Part shown: positions 39,395-48,917 of the stretch, piece after piece
How positions within the stretch are numbered: position 1 is the stretch's first letter
Layout of the letters: each line of letters begins with the position of its first letter
From: Pseudomonadota bacterium
Lineage (GTDB): Bacteria > Pseudomonadota > Alphaproteobacteria > Caulobacterales > Caulobacteraceae
Assembly: GCA_023412655.1 (NCBI GenBank)
Contig: JAEYNH010000215.1
Span: forward strand, 1-64,000
Reading direction: 5' to 3'
DNA length: 64,000 nucleotides
Translations under genes and position numbers: made by a program
Notes under the pieces: model-generated
Database searches by the model: none
Seen by the model: the letters and a program-made list of their open reading frames with translations, nothing else
Told to the model about the DNA's origin: nothing

Positions 39395-40456
39395 TCATTC
39401 CGCCGCCAGCTTCAGCTCGCGGCCGGGCCGGCCGGCGAGCAGATCCTCGTAGAGGGCCACATAGTTGCGGGCCATGGCCTCGGCCGAGAACCGTTCCTCG
39501 AAACGCGCCCGGATGCGTCGGCGATCCAGCTGGGGCAGGCGCTCGACTGCCCTTAAGGCTTCCGCCTCATCACGGACGATGAAGCCGGTGACGCCGTCCT
39601 CGACGATCTCCGGCACCGAGCCGCAGTCGTAGGCGATCACAGGGGTCCCGCAGGCCATGGCTTCGATCATCACCAGGCCGAACGGCTCGGGCCAGTCGAT
39701 GGGGAACAACAGGGCCGAAGCCCCGCCGAGGAAGGCCGATTTCCGGTCGTCCCCGATCTCACCGATGAATCGCACCAGCGGATTGTGCAGCAGCGGCTCG
39801 ATCTTATCGTCGAAATAGAGCTGGTCGGCCTGGTCTACCTTGGCGGCGATCTTCAGCATCCGGCCTGTCGCCGAGGCGATGGCAATGGCGCGGTCAGGTC
39901 GCTTTTCCGGCGAGATGCGCCCGAGGAAAGCCAGGTAGCCGTCGGGCCGCGCCGAGAACGCGTAGAGTTCGCTGCGCATGCCGTGCTGCACCGTCGCCGC
40001 CCAGTTGGCGAAGGGCAGGGGGCGGCGCTGGTCGTCGCTGATCGAGACCAACGGGTACTGCGGCCAGCGCTGGTAGACTTCGGGCAAGTCCTTCAGGTCG
40101 AGACGCCCATGCAAGGTGGTCACCGTCCGGTCCGCCATGTCCTCGAACAGCGGGAAGTGGATCATGTCGGTATGGAAGTGGATGACGTCGAACTCGGCGG
40201 CGCGGCGGCGCACCTCGGCCAGCTGTGCCAGATGGGCGGCCAGGTCCGACTTCAGCGTTGCCGGATCCAGCCGTATGGCCTGATCGCGAACGATGGCCAA
40301 CTTGGCGGTGGTGCAGGCGTCCGCGCTGGAAAACAATGTTACGTCGTGGCCCAAGGCCACGAGGGCGTCGGTCAAATGGGCCACGACACGCTCCGTTCCG
40401 CCATACAGGCGGGGCGGCACGGCTTCATACAGGGGGGCGACCTGAGCGATGCGCAT
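39395..40456 (-). CDS. Glycosyltransferase family 4 protein
   Basis: 353-aa GT-B retaining glycosyltransferase. The N-terminal domain begins MRIAQVAPLYEAVPPRLYGGTERVVAHL, with the acceptor-side glycine loop; the donor site shows FLGRISPEKRPDRAI and the EX7E motif in EPFGLVMIEAMACGTPVIAY. No membrane segment. GGAG 6-9 nt before the ATG. First gene of a two-gene unit with the debranching-like enzyme. It probably builds an alpha-linked glucan or trehalose-like glycoside, but the product is unknown. Confidence 0.92.
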   Translation of the reverse strand: MRIAQVAPLYEAVPPRLYGGTERVVAHLTDALVALGHDVTLFSSADACTTAKLAIVRDQAIRLDPATLKSDLAAHLAQLAEVRRRAAEFDVIHFHTDMIHFPLFEDMADRTVTTLHGRLDLKDLPEVYQRWPQYPLVSISDDQRRPLPFANWAATVQHGMRSELYAFSARPDGYLAFLGRISPEKRPDRAIAIASATGRMLKIAAKVDQADQLYFDDKIEPLLHNPLVRFIGEIGDDRKSAFLGGASALLFPIDWPEPFGLVMIEAMACGTPVIAYDCGSVPEIVEDGVTGFIVRDEAEALRAVERLPQLDRRRIRARFEERFSAEAMARNYVALYEDLLAGRPGRELKLAAE

Positions 40457-40592
40457 GGAAACTCCAAGAGCGACCGCGCCGCCTCGACAGCGGAGCGAAC
40501 ATGGACTTCCCGACCAGGACGTCGGCGAACGTGGGTCTTCTTAGTCGCCGGGTCAATCGTCACCTGTGAGCCGAAGGCGACGCGGACGCCGG

Positions 40593-41279
40593 ATGCGCGT
40601 TATGAAAGTCCAGATGCTGGAAACCTATCCAACCGCTGAAGCTGCCGCAGGCGCCTGCGCCCGGGCGATCGCCGAAAAGCTGCGGGAGGGCCTCGCCACC
40701 CGGGGCCGCGCCGGCCTGGTGGCGACCGGCGGCCGCTCGCCCGGTCCGGTGTTCGACTCGCTGCCGCAGGCGCCCGACCTGGACTGGACTCGGGTGGTGG
40801 TGACGCTTTCCGACGAGCGCTGTGTGGAGCCCTCAGCGCCCGAGGCGAATGCCCGGGCGGTGCGCGAGCGGCTGCTGGTCGGCCGGGCGGCCCGCGCCCA
40901 CTTCCTTCCCCTGTGGCCCAAGCCGGATCCGGCCGCGCTCGAGGCGCTGATCCCCTTCGACGCCGTCATGCTGGGCATGGGCGAAGACGGACATGTGGCC
41001 TCGCTGATCCCCGGCGATCCGGGTCTGGAGGCGGGTCTCAGCGGCGACGAGATCCTTGTCGATGTGCCGGCGGGCCTTGGCCGCCCACCGGTTCCCCGGG
41101 TCAGCCTGACCCTCCGGGCCCTGCGCGACGCCCACGCCGTCTTTCTGCTGGTCGCGGGCGAGGCCAAGCGCGCGGTCCTGGCCCGGGCGATCGAGGGCGC
41201 AGACCTTCCGGTGACCCGGCTGCTTTCCGATGTGAAGGCTCCGGTCCGCGTCTTCTGGTCGCCCGAGCACCCGACGTGA
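40593..41279 (+). CDS. pgl: 6-phosphogluconolactonase
   Basis: 228-aa enzyme hydrolysing 6-phosphogluconolactone, the step after Zwf. Motifs: RAGLVATGGRSPGPVFDSLPQ (sugar-phosphate site), VVVTLSDERCVEPSAPEANARAVRERLL and VMLGMGEDGHVASLIPGD, all normal. The start is uncertain: ATG at 40593 or 40602, with a GTG at 40566 further up; none has a strong ribosome site. edd follows on the same strand after 73 nt, so a pgl-edd-glk-eda operon is likely. Confidence 0.93.
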   Translation: MRVMKVQMLETYPTAEAAAGACARAIAEKLREGLATRGRAGLVATGGRSPGPVFDSLPQAPDLDWTRVVVTLSDERCVEPSAPEANARAVRERLLVGRAARAHFLPLWPKPDPAALEALIPFDAVMLGMGEDGHVASLIPGDPGLEAGLSGDEILVDVPAGLGRPPVPRVSLTLRALRDAHAVFLLVAGEAKRAVLARAIEGADLPVTRLLSDVKAPVRVFWSPEHPT

Positions 41280-41352
41280 GTCACGTGCTCTCTCTTAGGA
41301 CTCACACCCGTTCAGGCGCCAAGACCCGTCCGCCGCTTTGAGGATCGAGACC

Positions 41353-43164
41353 ATGAATCCCGTCACGGCCGAAGTTACCGAACGCATCGTCGAGCGCAGC
41401 CGGGAAACCCGCGCCGACTATCTGGCGCGCATGGAACAGGCCCGTCGCCAGGGGCCCGGTCGGGCCAAGCTGTCGTGCGCCAACTGGGCCCACGCCTTCG
41501 CCGCCTCCCCCGACGGGGACAAGCAGCGGATGCGCGACCCAACGGCCCCCAACGTGGCCATGGTCTCGGCCTATAACGACATGCTCTCGGCCCATCAGCC
41601 ATACGAGCGCTTTCCAGGGATCATCCGCGCCGCGGCGCATGAAGTCGGCGCCACGGCCCAGTACGCCGGCGGCGTGCCGGCGATGTGCGACGGCGTCACC
41701 CAGGGCCGTCCGGGGATGGAGCTGTCGCTGTTCAGCCGGGACGTGATCGCCATGTCGACAGCCGTGGCTCTGACCCATGACGCCTTCGACGCGGCGCTGA
41801 TGCTGGGGATTTGCGACAAGATCGTGCCCGGCCTGTTCATCGGCGCCGCCGCCTTCGGCCATCTTCCGGTGATCTTCGTGCCCGGCGGGCCGATGACCTC
41901 CGGCATCTCCAACGCCGAAAAGGCGCGCACCCGCGCGCTGTATGCCGAGGGCAAGGCCACCCGGGAGGAGCTGCTGGACTCGGAGATGAAGTCCTACCAC
42001 GGCCCCGGCACCTGCACCTTCTACGGCACCGCCAATTCGAACCAGATGATGATGGAGCTGTCCGGCCTGCACCTGCCGGGGGCCGCCTTCGTCACGCCCA
42101 ACACGCCGCTTCGGGACGCCCTCACCGCCGCCGCGCCAAAGCGGGCGGTGGAAATCCGCGACGGGACCAACGGCTACACGCCCTTCTTCGCCGTGGTCGA
42201 CGAGAAGAGCCTGGTGAACGCCATCGCCGGCCTGCTGGCCACGGGCGGCTCGACCAACCACACGCTCCATATCCTGGCCATGGGCCGAGCTGCGGGCGTG
42301 CAGATCACGTGGGAGGACATGGACGACCTGTCCCGCGTCACCCCGCTGATCGCCAGGGTCTATCCGAACGGCTCGGAGGATGTGAACGCCTTCCATGCCG
42401 CCGGCGGCATGGCCTTCGTCACCCGTCAGCTGCTGGACGCCGGCCTCGCCCACGAGGACGTCATGACCGTCGCGGGGCAAGGACTGCGGCGTTACCAGCA
42501 GGAGCCCTTCCTGGATGGCGGGCGGCTGGTCTGGCGCGACGGGCCGGCCGCCTCCCTCGACCGCGACATCCTGCGGCCGGCGGACGATCCCTTCCAGGCG
42601 CACGGCGGTTTGCGGCTGCTGACCGGCCCGCTCGGGCGCGGGGTGCTGAAGACCTCGGCGGTGAAGCCCGAGCACCGGATCATCGAGGCCCCGGCGCTGG
42701 TGTTCGACGATCAGGAGGAGCTGCTCGCCGCCCATCGGCGTGGAGAGCTCAACCGCGACTTCGTGGCCGTCGTCCGCTTCCAGGGCCCCAAGGCCAACGG
42801 CATGCCGGAACTGCACTCCCTTACGCCGTCCCTGGGCGTGCAACTGGACAAGGGCTACAAGGTTGCGCTCGTTACCGACGGGCGCATGTCCGGCGCCTCG
42901 GGGAAGGTGCCCGCGGCGATCCACGTCACGCCCGAAGCCGCGGACGGCGGGCCGCTGGCCTACGTGCGGGACGGCGACGTGATCCGGGTGGACGCCGAAG
43001 CCGGGCGGCTGGAGATCAAGGTGGATGAGCGCGAGCTGATGTCCCGAGAGCCTGCCCGCCGACCGCCAGAAGGCTTCGGCTATGGACGCGAACTGTTCGG
43101 CTGGATGCGCCGGGCCGCCGGTCCTGCCGATACCGGCGCCTGCACCCTTTTCGAAGCGGCCTGA
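41353..43164 (+). CDS. edd: Phosphogluconate dehydratase
   Basis: 603-aa iron-sulfur dehydratase of the IlvD/Edd family, converting 6-phosphogluconate to KDPG. Conserved pieces: [57 protein letters not shown] (with Cys for the cluster), [28 protein letters not shown] and [24 protein letters not shown]. The ATG at 41353 is chosen over an in-frame TTG 15 nt upstream because GAGGATCGAGA sits just before it. glk follows 3 nt after its stop. Confidence 0.96.
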   Translation: MNPVTAEVTERIVERSRETRADYLARMEQARRQGPGRAKLSCANWAHAFAASPDGDKQRMRDPTAPNVAMVSAYNDMLSAHQPYERFPGIIRAAAHEVGATAQYAGGVPAMCDGVTQGRPGMELSLFSRDVIAMSTAVALTHDAFDAALMLGICDKIVPGLFIGAAAFGHLPVIFVPGGPMTSGISNAEKARTRALYAEGKATREELLDSEMKSYHGPGTCTFYGTANSNQMMMELSGLHLPGAAFVTPNTPLRDALTAAAPKRAVEIRDGTNGYTPFFAVVDEKSLVNAIAGLLATGGSTNHTLHILAMGRAAGVQITWEDMDDLSRVTPLIARVYPNGSEDVNAFHAAGGMAFVTRQLLDAGLAHEDVMTVAGQGLRRYQQEPFLDGGRLVWRDGPAASLDRDILRPADDPFQAHGGLRLLTGPLGRGVLKTSAVKPEHRIIEAPALVFDDQEELLAAHRRGELNRDFVAVVRFQGPKANGMPELHSLTPSLGVQLDKGYKVALVTDGRMSGASGKVPAAIHVTPEAADGGPLAYVRDGDVIRVDAEAGRLEIKVDERELMSREPARRPPEGFGYGRELFGWMRRAAGPADTGACTLFEAA

Positions 43165-43167
43165 CGC

Positions 43168-44139
43168 ATGAAGCCAGTCTATAGCGGTCTTATCGGCGAT
43201 GTCGGGGGCACCAATGCGCGGTTCGCGCTGGTGGACGGCGAAGGCCACATCCGACATCCGAAGACTTTCGAGTCGAAGGCCTATCCCAGCCTCACCGACG
43301 TGGTGGCCGAATACCTGACCAGCACCATAGGGGCGCGCCGGCCGCCGCGAGCGGTGATCGCCGTCGCCGGGCCTGTGGTGGACGGCGAGATCGAATTCAC
43401 CAACCTCGAATGGGTCGTCTCGGAAGGCGACCTCCTGGCGCAGTTCGAGTTCGAGGCGGTCCGTCTGATCAACGACTTCGCCGCCCAGGCCCTGGCCTGT
43501 CCACGGCTGGACGACGCCGACCTGCGCCGGATCGGGCCCGACCTGGGGCGGGGAAACTGGGAGTGTCCCGTGGTGGTGCTGGGCGCGGGCACCGGCTTCG
43601 GCGTCGCGGGACTCGCGCGCAACGAGCGCGGCGACGTGGCCATCGCCACGGAGGGCGGGCACGCCGCCTTCGCGCCGAACGACGAGCTGGAGGTCGAGAT
43701 TTGGCGTCGGCTGCGGGCCGAGCACGGCCGCGTGTCCATCGAACGCCTGCTGTCGGGCCCCGGCTTGTACGACATCTACCAGGCCCTCGCCGCCCGGGCC
43801 GGCAAGCCGGCCGAGCTTCCCGACGAGCGGGCGGTGGTGGCGAAGGGGCAGTCCGGCGATGCGCTGGCCAGCGAGACGCTCGACCTCTTCTGCGCGATCC
43901 TGGGTTCGGTGGCCGGCGACCTGGCCCTGACCTTCGGGGCCCGAGGCGGCGTCTACATTTCGGGGGGCATCGCCCCGCGCATGGCGGACCGGCTGGACAG
44001 CGGCGCGTTCCGCGCCCGGTTCGAGGACAAGGGGCGGCTCAGCGACTACGTGGAGGACATCCCGACCTTCCTCGTCACCCACCCCTACGCCGCCATGGTG
44101 GGGGCCGCGCGCGAACTCGAACAGATGGAGCGCCTATGA
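43168..44139 (+). CDS. glk: Glucokinase
   Basis: 323-aa cytosolic glucokinase of the bacterial (E. coli-like) type. Phosphate-1 motif [16 protein letters not shown] (about residues 8-23), sugar-binding [10 protein letters not shown] and INDFAAQA, and the adenosine-side [13 protein letters not shown]. It feeds glucose 6-phosphate to Zwf. It starts 3 nt after edd and its stop overlaps the eda start (ATGA), showing tight coupling. Confidence 0.95.
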   Translation: MKPVYSGLIGDVGGTNARFALVDGEGHIRHPKTFESKAYPSLTDVVAEYLTSTIGARRPPRAVIAVAGPVVDGEIEFTNLEWVVSEGDLLAQFEFEAVRLINDFAAQALACPRLDDADLRRIGPDLGRGNWECPVVVLGAGTGFGVAGLARNERGDVAIATEGGHAAFAPNDELEVEIWRRLRAEHGRVSIERLLSGPGLYDIYQALAARAGKPAELPDERAVVAKGQSGDALASETLDLFCAILGSVAGDLALTFGARGGVYISGGIAPRMADRLDSGAFRARFEDKGRLSDYVEDIPTFLVTHPYAAMVGAARELEQMERL

Positions 44140-44771
44140 CAATCGGCGAGATCCTGAGCCTGGCGCCGGTGATCCCGGTGCTGGTGGTGGAGGACGTGAA
44201 GAGCGCGCTGCCGCTGGGGCGGGCCCTGGTCGCCGGCGGCCTGCCGGTGCTGGAGGTGACCCTGCGGACGCCGGCGGCGCTCGACTGCATAGCCGCCATG
44301 GCCGAGATCGAGGGCGCCGTCGTCGGGGCCGGGACGGTGATCAGCCGCGAGACCCGCCGCGCCGCCACCGATGCTGGCGCGCGGTTCCTGGTCAGCCCTG
44401 GCCTGATCGAGGGCGAGGGCCCGGAAGGCGCGGCCCCTTTGCTGCCCGGGGTGGCGACAGCCACCGAGCTCATCGCCGGCCTGTCCGCGGGCTTCACCCA
44501 CTTCAAGCTGTTTCCGGCCAATGTCGTGGGTGGGGTGGACGCCCTGAAGGCGTTCCAGAGCCCGTTCCAGCAGGCCACCTTCTGTCCCACCGGCGGGATC
44601 AGCGCCCGGAACGCCGCCGAGTACCTGGCCCTGCCCAATGTGATCTGCGTCGGCGGCAGCTGGGTCGCTCCCGCCGATGCGGTGCGCGCCGGCGACTGGG
44701 ATCGCATCGCCGCGCTCGCCCGGGAAGCCGCCGCCCTGGCGCCACGGCCGCCGGCCCCGCAGGAGGGCTGA
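44136..44771 (+). CDS. eda: 2-keto-3-deoxy-6-phosphogluconate aldolase
   Basis: 211-aa class I aldolase cleaving KDPG to pyruvate and glyceraldehyde 3-phosphate. TIM-barrel marks: [26 protein letters not shown] with the catalytic Glu, GAGTVIS, the Schiff-base Lys124 in [13 protein letters not shown], and FCPTGGIS. The start at 44136 is set by the ATGA overlap with glk. It completes the Entner-Doudoroff route in the operon; pyruvate kinase lies 7 kb away. Confidence 0.96.
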   Translation: MTIGEILSLAPVIPVLVVEDVKSALPLGRALVAGGLPVLEVTLRTPAALDCIAAMAEIEGAVVGAGTVISRETRRAATDAGARFLVSPGLIEGEGPEGAAPLLPGVATATELIAGLSAGFTHFKLFPANVVGGVDALKAFQSPFQQATFCPTGGISARNAAEYLALPNVICVGGSWVAPADAVRAGDWDRIAALAREAAALAPRPPAPQEG

Positions 44772-44774
44772 GCC

Positions 44775-45035
44775 ATGGCCGAGCGCCCCAACGAGCAGCT
44801 GCGCTGGGTGGTCACCGCCCGCGCGCGACCGGGCGCCCCGGGCGAAGCGACCGTGGGCATCCTGGGCCGCAACGCCCTGATCCCGGAGCTCGCCTTCGAC
44901 ATGGCCGTGGACTGGCATCCGGGCGCCGAGGCGGCGGATGTGGAGGGCCGGGCCCTCGTGATCCTGTCGATGCTGTTCAAGGAACTCGCCGCCGAGTGCG
45001 AACGGGCCGCCGGCGAGCGCTTCAACCTGGGCTGA
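44775..45035 (+). CDS. Conserved hypothetical protein, 86 aa
   Basis: Small soluble protein ([75 protein letters not shown]) that starts 3 nt after eda, with GGAGG just upstream inside the eda end. Probably the last gene of the Entner-Doudoroff operon. No domain was recognised. Its end abuts the stop of the convergent enoyl-CoA hydratase gene. Confidence 0.78.
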   Translation: MAERPNEQLRWVVTARARPGAPGEATVGILGRNALIPELAFDMAVDWHPGAEAADVEGRALVILSMLFKELAAECERAAGERFNLG

Positions 45036-45818
45036 TCAGCGCCCCAACCAGTTGCCTGGGCGGCGCTCGGCGACCGAGAGGACGCCTTCCTTGAAGTCCT
45101 CGGTGGCGCGCAGCAGCGTCTGTTCGTGATGTTCGATGAAGGTCTGAGCCTTCACCGCCTCGGCGAGCCCCGCGCGCAGGGTCTTGCGCGTGGCCACCAC
45201 CGCCAGCGGCGCATTCTCCGCGATCTCGCGCGCCAGCCGCAGGGCTGCGGCCCTGAGATCTTCGGCGGGGACCAGTTCGTCGCAGAGCCCCCACTCCAGC
45301 GCCTGGTCGGCCTTGATCCGCCGGCCGGTGAGGAACATCAGGCTGGCGCGCTGGGGCCCGATGATCCGGGGGAGGGTGTAGGTGAGGCCGAAGCCGGGGT
45401 GGAAGGCCAGCTTGGTGAAGTTGGCCACGAACCGCGCCTCGGGCGCCGCCACCCGAAAGTCGGCCACCAGCGCCAGGCCGAGCCCCGCGCCCACCGCCGA
45501 GCCCTGCACCGCCGCGACGATCGGCGTTTCCACCGAGAACAGGCGGATGGCCTGGGCGTACAGGGCCTGGACCCCGTCCATGCCCGAGGCCACCTGGTCG
45601 GTGTCCGACGAGAAGTCGGCGCCGCCGCAGAACGTCCGGCCCTCGCTCTGCAGCACGATGGCCCTCGCCGGACCATGACCGTCCACCGCCTCCAGGGCGT
45701 CGGCCAGGTCGCGCATGAAGTCCACGGAGACGAAGTTGTGCGGGGGGCGGTCAAGCGTCACCACGGCCACATGTCCGTCCAGCGCCAACTTCACATGATC
45801 GCCGTAAGCCGAGTTCAT
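45036..45818 (-). CDS. Enoyl-CoA hydratase/isomerase family protein
   Basis: 260-aa crotonase-fold protein. CoA-binding and oxyanion-hole sequence: [15 protein letters not shown] and [23 protein letters not shown]. Family glutamates of the classical hydratase are not clearly present at both positions, so exact chemistry is open. The start at 45818 is set by an ATGA overlap with the acyl-CoA dehydrogenase upstream; longer starts lie inside that gene. Co-translated with the dehydrogenase. Confidence 0.9.
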   Translation of the reverse strand: MNSAYGDHVKLALDGHVAVVTLDRPPHNFVSVDFMRDLADALEAVDGHGPARAIVLQSEGRTFCGGADFSSDTDQVASGMDGVQALYAQAIRLFSVETPIVAAVQGSAVGAGLGLALVADFRVAAPEARFVANFTKLAFHPGFGLTYTLPRIIGPQRASLMFLTGRRIKADQALEWGLCDELVPAEDLRAAALRLAREIAENAPLAVVATRKTLRAGLAEAVKAQTFIEHHEQTLLRATEDFKEGVLSVAERRPGNWLGR

Positions 45819-46981
45819 TTCCGCGTCCCCAAAAGGTTCCTGGCCACCACCCATTTATGCACCTCGGTGGGGCCGTCGTAGATCCGCATGGTGCGGAGCT
45901 TGGCCTGCATCAGCTGCAGCGGCAGCTCCTTGGTCATGCCCATGGCGCCGAACGCCTGCATCACCTGGTCCACCGTCTCATATGCCATTTCGGTGGCGTA
46001 CCACTTGATCATGCTGATCTCGGACCGCACGTCGCGGCCCTGGTCCAGCTTCCAGGCGCAGTCGTAGGTCATCAGCCGGGCGGCATGGATTTTCGTGGCC
46101 GCTTCCGCGACCCAGAACTGGATGGCCTGCCGCTCGGACAGCGGGGCGCCGAACGTGGTCCGTTGCGGGGCGTACTCGACCAGCATGTCCAGCGCACGCT
46201 GAGCCATGCCCACCGACCAGGCCGCCATCTGGATCCGACGGGCGCCCAGCCGGGTCTGCATCGGGGCGAAGCCCGCGCCCTCCTTGCCCAGAAGCTTCCA
46301 ACCCTCGACCCGGCAGCCCTCCAGCGCGACCTCGTAGGTGTACTGGCCGCCGAGCATGGGGATGCGCCGCAGGACGTTGAAGCCCGGCGCGCCCTTGTCC
46401 ACGAGGAAGGCCGAGATGCCGCCCCGGGCGCCCTTCTCCCTGTCGGTGACCGCCATGAGGATGGTGAAGTCCGCCTCCGCGGCGCGGGTGATCCAGATCT
46501 TCCGGCCATCGATGATCCAGTCATCGCCGTCGCGCACGGCCCGAGTGGTCATCGCCGCGGGGTCCGAACCGGCGCCGGGCTCCGAGATGCCGATGGCTGA
46601 CACGGTCTTGCCGGCGACATAGGGGGCCAGGTAGGCGGCGCGCTGACGCTCGTCCACCGTCGCCATGAGCATCCGCAGGTTCGGGCTGTCCGGCGGCAGG
46701 GTGTAGGGCGTGACCGTGCGGCCAAGCTCTTCCTCGACCCCCACCATCGCCACCATGGGCAGATCCGAGCCGCCCACATCCTCCGGGGCGTCGAGGCCCC
46801 ACAGGCCGAGCTCCCGGGAGACATCGTCGAGCCGGGCGTTCTCGGCCTCGGAGAGGCCCAGCCCTTCACCCTCGGCCTCGCGGGCCATGACGCCGGGCTC
46901 AAGGGGCATCAGCTCGTCGCGGACGAACCGGGCCACCAGGTCCTTCAGCATCCGATGCTCTTCGGACAATTCGAAGTCCAT
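45815..46981 (-). CDS. Acyl-CoA dehydrogenase family protein
   Basis: 388-aa FAD-dependent dehydrogenase. Full three-domain set: N-terminal helices (MDFELSEEHRMLKDLVARFVRDEL), FAD/substrate loop AIGISEPGAGSDPAAMTTRAV and WIIDGRKIWITRA, and C-terminal helices ending MRIYDGPTEVHKWVVARNLLG. The 'YDGPTEVHK' ending matches the ACAD10/11-like subgroup rather than the YEGT form of short-chain enzymes. First gene of a two-gene unit with the hydratase; divergent from the CoA-transferase gene. Confidence 0.94.
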   Translation of the reverse strand: MDFELSEEHRMLKDLVARFVRDELMPLEPGVMAREAEGEGLGLSEAENARLDDVSRELGLWGLDAPEDVGGSDLPMVAMVGVEEELGRTVTPYTLPPDSPNLRMLMATVDERQRAAYLAPYVAGKTVSAIGISEPGAGSDPAAMTTRAVRDGDDWIIDGRKIWITRAAEADFTILMAVTDREKGARGGISAFLVDKGAPGFNVLRRIPMLGGQYTYEVALEGCRVEGWKLLGKEGAGFAPMQTRLGARRIQMAAWSVGMAQRALDMLVEYAPQRTTFGAPLSERQAIQFWVAEAATKIHAARLMTYDCAWKLDQGRDVRSEISMIKWYATEMAYETVDQVMQAFGAMGMTKELPLQLMQAKLRTMRIYDGPTEVHKWVVARNLLGTRK

Positions 46982-47050
46982 TGGCCCTCCCCTGGGTAAT
47001 CGCTGCTAGAGACGCATCATAGCGACGCGGGCGCAGAAAGGAGCGGTCAC

Positions 47051-48280
47051 GTGGGGGAAGCCAAGACCTTGGCCGACAAGGCAACCGGACCATTGGCGGG
47101 TCTGCGGGTGCTGGACCTGACCAGTGTGGTGAACGGGGCCTATGCGACGCAGATCCTCGCCGACCAGGGCGCCGACGTGATCAAGCTCGAGGATCCCGGC
47201 TCGGGCCGCGGATCGGGTGGCGACATCATGCGCTGGGCGGGGCACACGCCTGACGACTGTCCGCGCGACATGGGCCCGATCTTCCTGACCATCAACCGGA
47301 ACAAGCGTTCGGTGGTGCTCGACCTGAAGCAGGCCAGCGCCAAGCGCGCCCTGGTGCGGCTGATCCGCACCTGCGACGTGTTCGCCGCGTCGATCCGCTA
47401 CGATGGGCTCAAGCGCCTGGGCCTGGCTTATGAGGACGTGGCGGCGATCAAGCCGGACATCGTCTACGTCCATGCCGCCGGCTACGGTTCGGACGGCCCC
47501 TATGCGGGCGAGCCGGCCTATGACGATCTCATCCAGTCCGCATCCGGCATGGCCGACATCCTTCCGCGGACCGACGGGAATCCGGCGCCGCGGATCCTTC
47601 CGACCCTGGTGGCCGACAAGGTGTCCGGCCTGTTCATGGCCCAGGCGATAACGGCGGCCCTGCTTCATCGCGCGCGGACCGGCGAGGGCCAGTTTGTCGA
47701 GGTCCCCATGCTGGAATGCGTGACCAGCTTCCTGCTGGTGGAGCACCTCTACGACCAGGCGTACCAGCCGCCCACCGGCCAGTGGGGCTACCAGCGGGTG
47801 ATCAACCCCAATCGCAAGCCGTTCCGCACCAAGGACGGCTGGATCGGGCTTCTTCCGTACACGGATCGTCAGTGGGACCAGTTCTTCGACGCCGCCGGGT
47901 TCGGCGAGGCGGTGAAGTCCGACCCCCGCTTCGCCGACTACGCAACCAGAGCCAAGCACACCCGGGAGCTATACGGGCTGATCGAGCAGGCGGCCGCCAC
48001 CAAGACGACCCAGGAATGGCTCGACATCCTGAAGCCCCTGTCGATCCCTGTGGTGAAGACCAACACCTTGGACGATCTCGACGCCGAGCCGCATCTGGCC
48101 GCTGTCGGCTTCTTCGAGACCTATGAACATCCCGAGGTGGGGCGCTATCGCACCATCAAGCCGCCGGTGAAGTTCGCGAGGACGCCGGCCAACATCCGAC
48201 GCCATCCGCCGCGGCTTGGGGAGCATACGGAAGAGGTTCTGCGCGAGACGTCCGAAGGCGGCGCGGACGCCGCAGAATAA
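47051..48280 (+). CDS. CaiB/BaiF family CoA transferase (class III)
   Basis: 409-aa enzyme moving CoA between carboxylic acids. N-terminus LAGLRVLDLTSVVNGAYATQILADQGADVIKLEDPGSG is typical, and the catalytic aspartate lies in EPAYDDLIQSASGMADI. Ends with KFARTPANIRRHPPRLGEHTEEVL, normal for the family. GTG start with AAAGGAG upstream. Divergent from the acyl-CoA dehydrogenase pair with 69 nt between, so a shared control region for an acid-catabolism cluster is plausible. Substrate unknown. Confidence 0.94.
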   Translation: MGEAKTLADKATGPLAGLRVLDLTSVVNGAYATQILADQGADVIKLEDPGSGRGSGGDIMRWAGHTPDDCPRDMGPIFLTINRNKRSVVLDLKQASAKRALVRLIRTCDVFAASIRYDGLKRLGLAYEDVAAIKPDIVYVHAAGYGSDGPYAGEPAYDDLIQSASGMADILPRTDGNPAPRILPTLVADKVSGLFMAQAITAALLHRARTGEGQFVEVPMLECVTSFLLVEHLYDQAYQPPTGQWGYQRVINPNRKPFRTKDGWIGLLPYTDRQWDQFFDAAGFGEAVKSDPRFADYATRAKHTRELYGLIEQAAATKTTQEWLDILKPLSIPVVKTNTLDDLDAEPHLAAVGFFETYEHPEVGRYRTIKPPVKFARTPANIRRHPPRLGEHTEEVLRETSEGGADAAE

Positions 48281-48337
48281 CCGGCCAGGCTGCGAAGTTC
48301 GGCAAGGCCGGGCGCCGCAGCCCAGCCGTCGTAGGCA

Positions 48338-48371
48338 GGACCGGCCGGCCGGAGGCCGGCGCGGCCGGTCC
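48338..48371. terminator. Bidirectional hairpin between convergent genes
   Basis: Perfect 9-bp outer stem GGACCGGCC (48338-48346) / GGCCGGTCC (48363-48371) with a further GC-rich inner hairpin in the loop. It lies between the CoA-transferase end and the Thr-rich lipoprotein end. No T run. Confidence 0.6.
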
Positions 48372-48380
48372 GTCCGAGGC

Positions 48381-48737
48381 CTACTGGGTCGGGGGCGTTG
48401 CGCCCGTGGAGCCCGAGGTCGTGCCGGCGCCGCTGGTCGGCGGAGGCGTGGTTTCCGTGCCCGTGGTTCCGGTGGTCCCCATGGCGCCGGTGGTGTCGCC
48501 CATGGTCCCGGTCGTCGTTCCGGTGGTGGTTCCGGTGGTTCCCGTGGTCGCGCCACTCATCGCCGGGTCGGTGGTCGTGCCCATGGACCCCGTGGTCGTG
48601 CCCATGGTGGAGGTGTCGGCGGCCGCCCCGGTGGTGGCGGTGGCGTCGGTGGCGGCGGGTTCTTCGGTGCGCTTGCTGCAAGCGGCAAGGCCGACGGCCG
48701 CGATCATGGCGGCAGCGGTGATCAGTCGAAGCTTCAC
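48381..48737 (-). CDS. Thr/Gly-rich low-complexity lipoprotein
   Basis: 118 aa. Lipoprotein signal MKLRLITAAAMIAAVGLAAC with Cys20 in LAAC. The mature protein is almost only Thr, Gly, Ala, Met, Ser and Pro, built from repeats such as TTGTTG, TMGTTT and GTTTGT. No globular domain can be expected; it is likely a flexible surface or periplasmic spacer. The DNA carries matching short repeats (GTGGTT/CCGGTGG units), prone to length change. Single gene with its own upstream region; function unknown. Confidence 0.85.
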   Translation of the reverse strand: MKLRLITAAAMIAAVGLAACSKRTEEPAATDATATTGAAADTSTMGTTTGSMGTTTDPAMSGATTGTTGTTTGTTTGTMGDTTGAMGTTGTTGTETTPPPTSGAGTTSGSTGATPPTQ

Positions 48738-48917
48738 GCTGTGGTCTCCCTGAACGTATCCCCCGACCTCTCGGAGAGGTTACACGGAAAATTGAGCTCG
48801 CAATATCGTGAATGATACTTTCGGGCAGCTTTCTCGAAGCCGTGGAAAGCTGAAGCTAGCGGCGGATTAACTTTTGAAAAAGTTGCGCGTCAAGTTCTGA
48901 TCAACCGCAGCCATGGT
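48738..48917 (-). promoter_or_regulatory. Upstream region of the Thr-rich lipoprotein with two inverted repeats
   Basis: Relatively AT-rich. It holds ACCTCTC-G-GAGAGGT (48766-48780, perfect 7-1-7) 28 nt before the start, and AACTTTT-GA-AAAAGTT (48869-48884, perfect 7-2-7), which may end the DUF35 message or act as an operator. No sigma-factor match was certain. Confidence 0.4.

Noticed and set aside
41302..44082. Very long minus-strand reading frame (926 codons) opposite edd and glk
   Set aside because: Antisense shadow of high-GC genes; its product is low-complexity Gly/Arg/His/Gln-rich text without domains, while the plus strand holds complete Edd and Glk.
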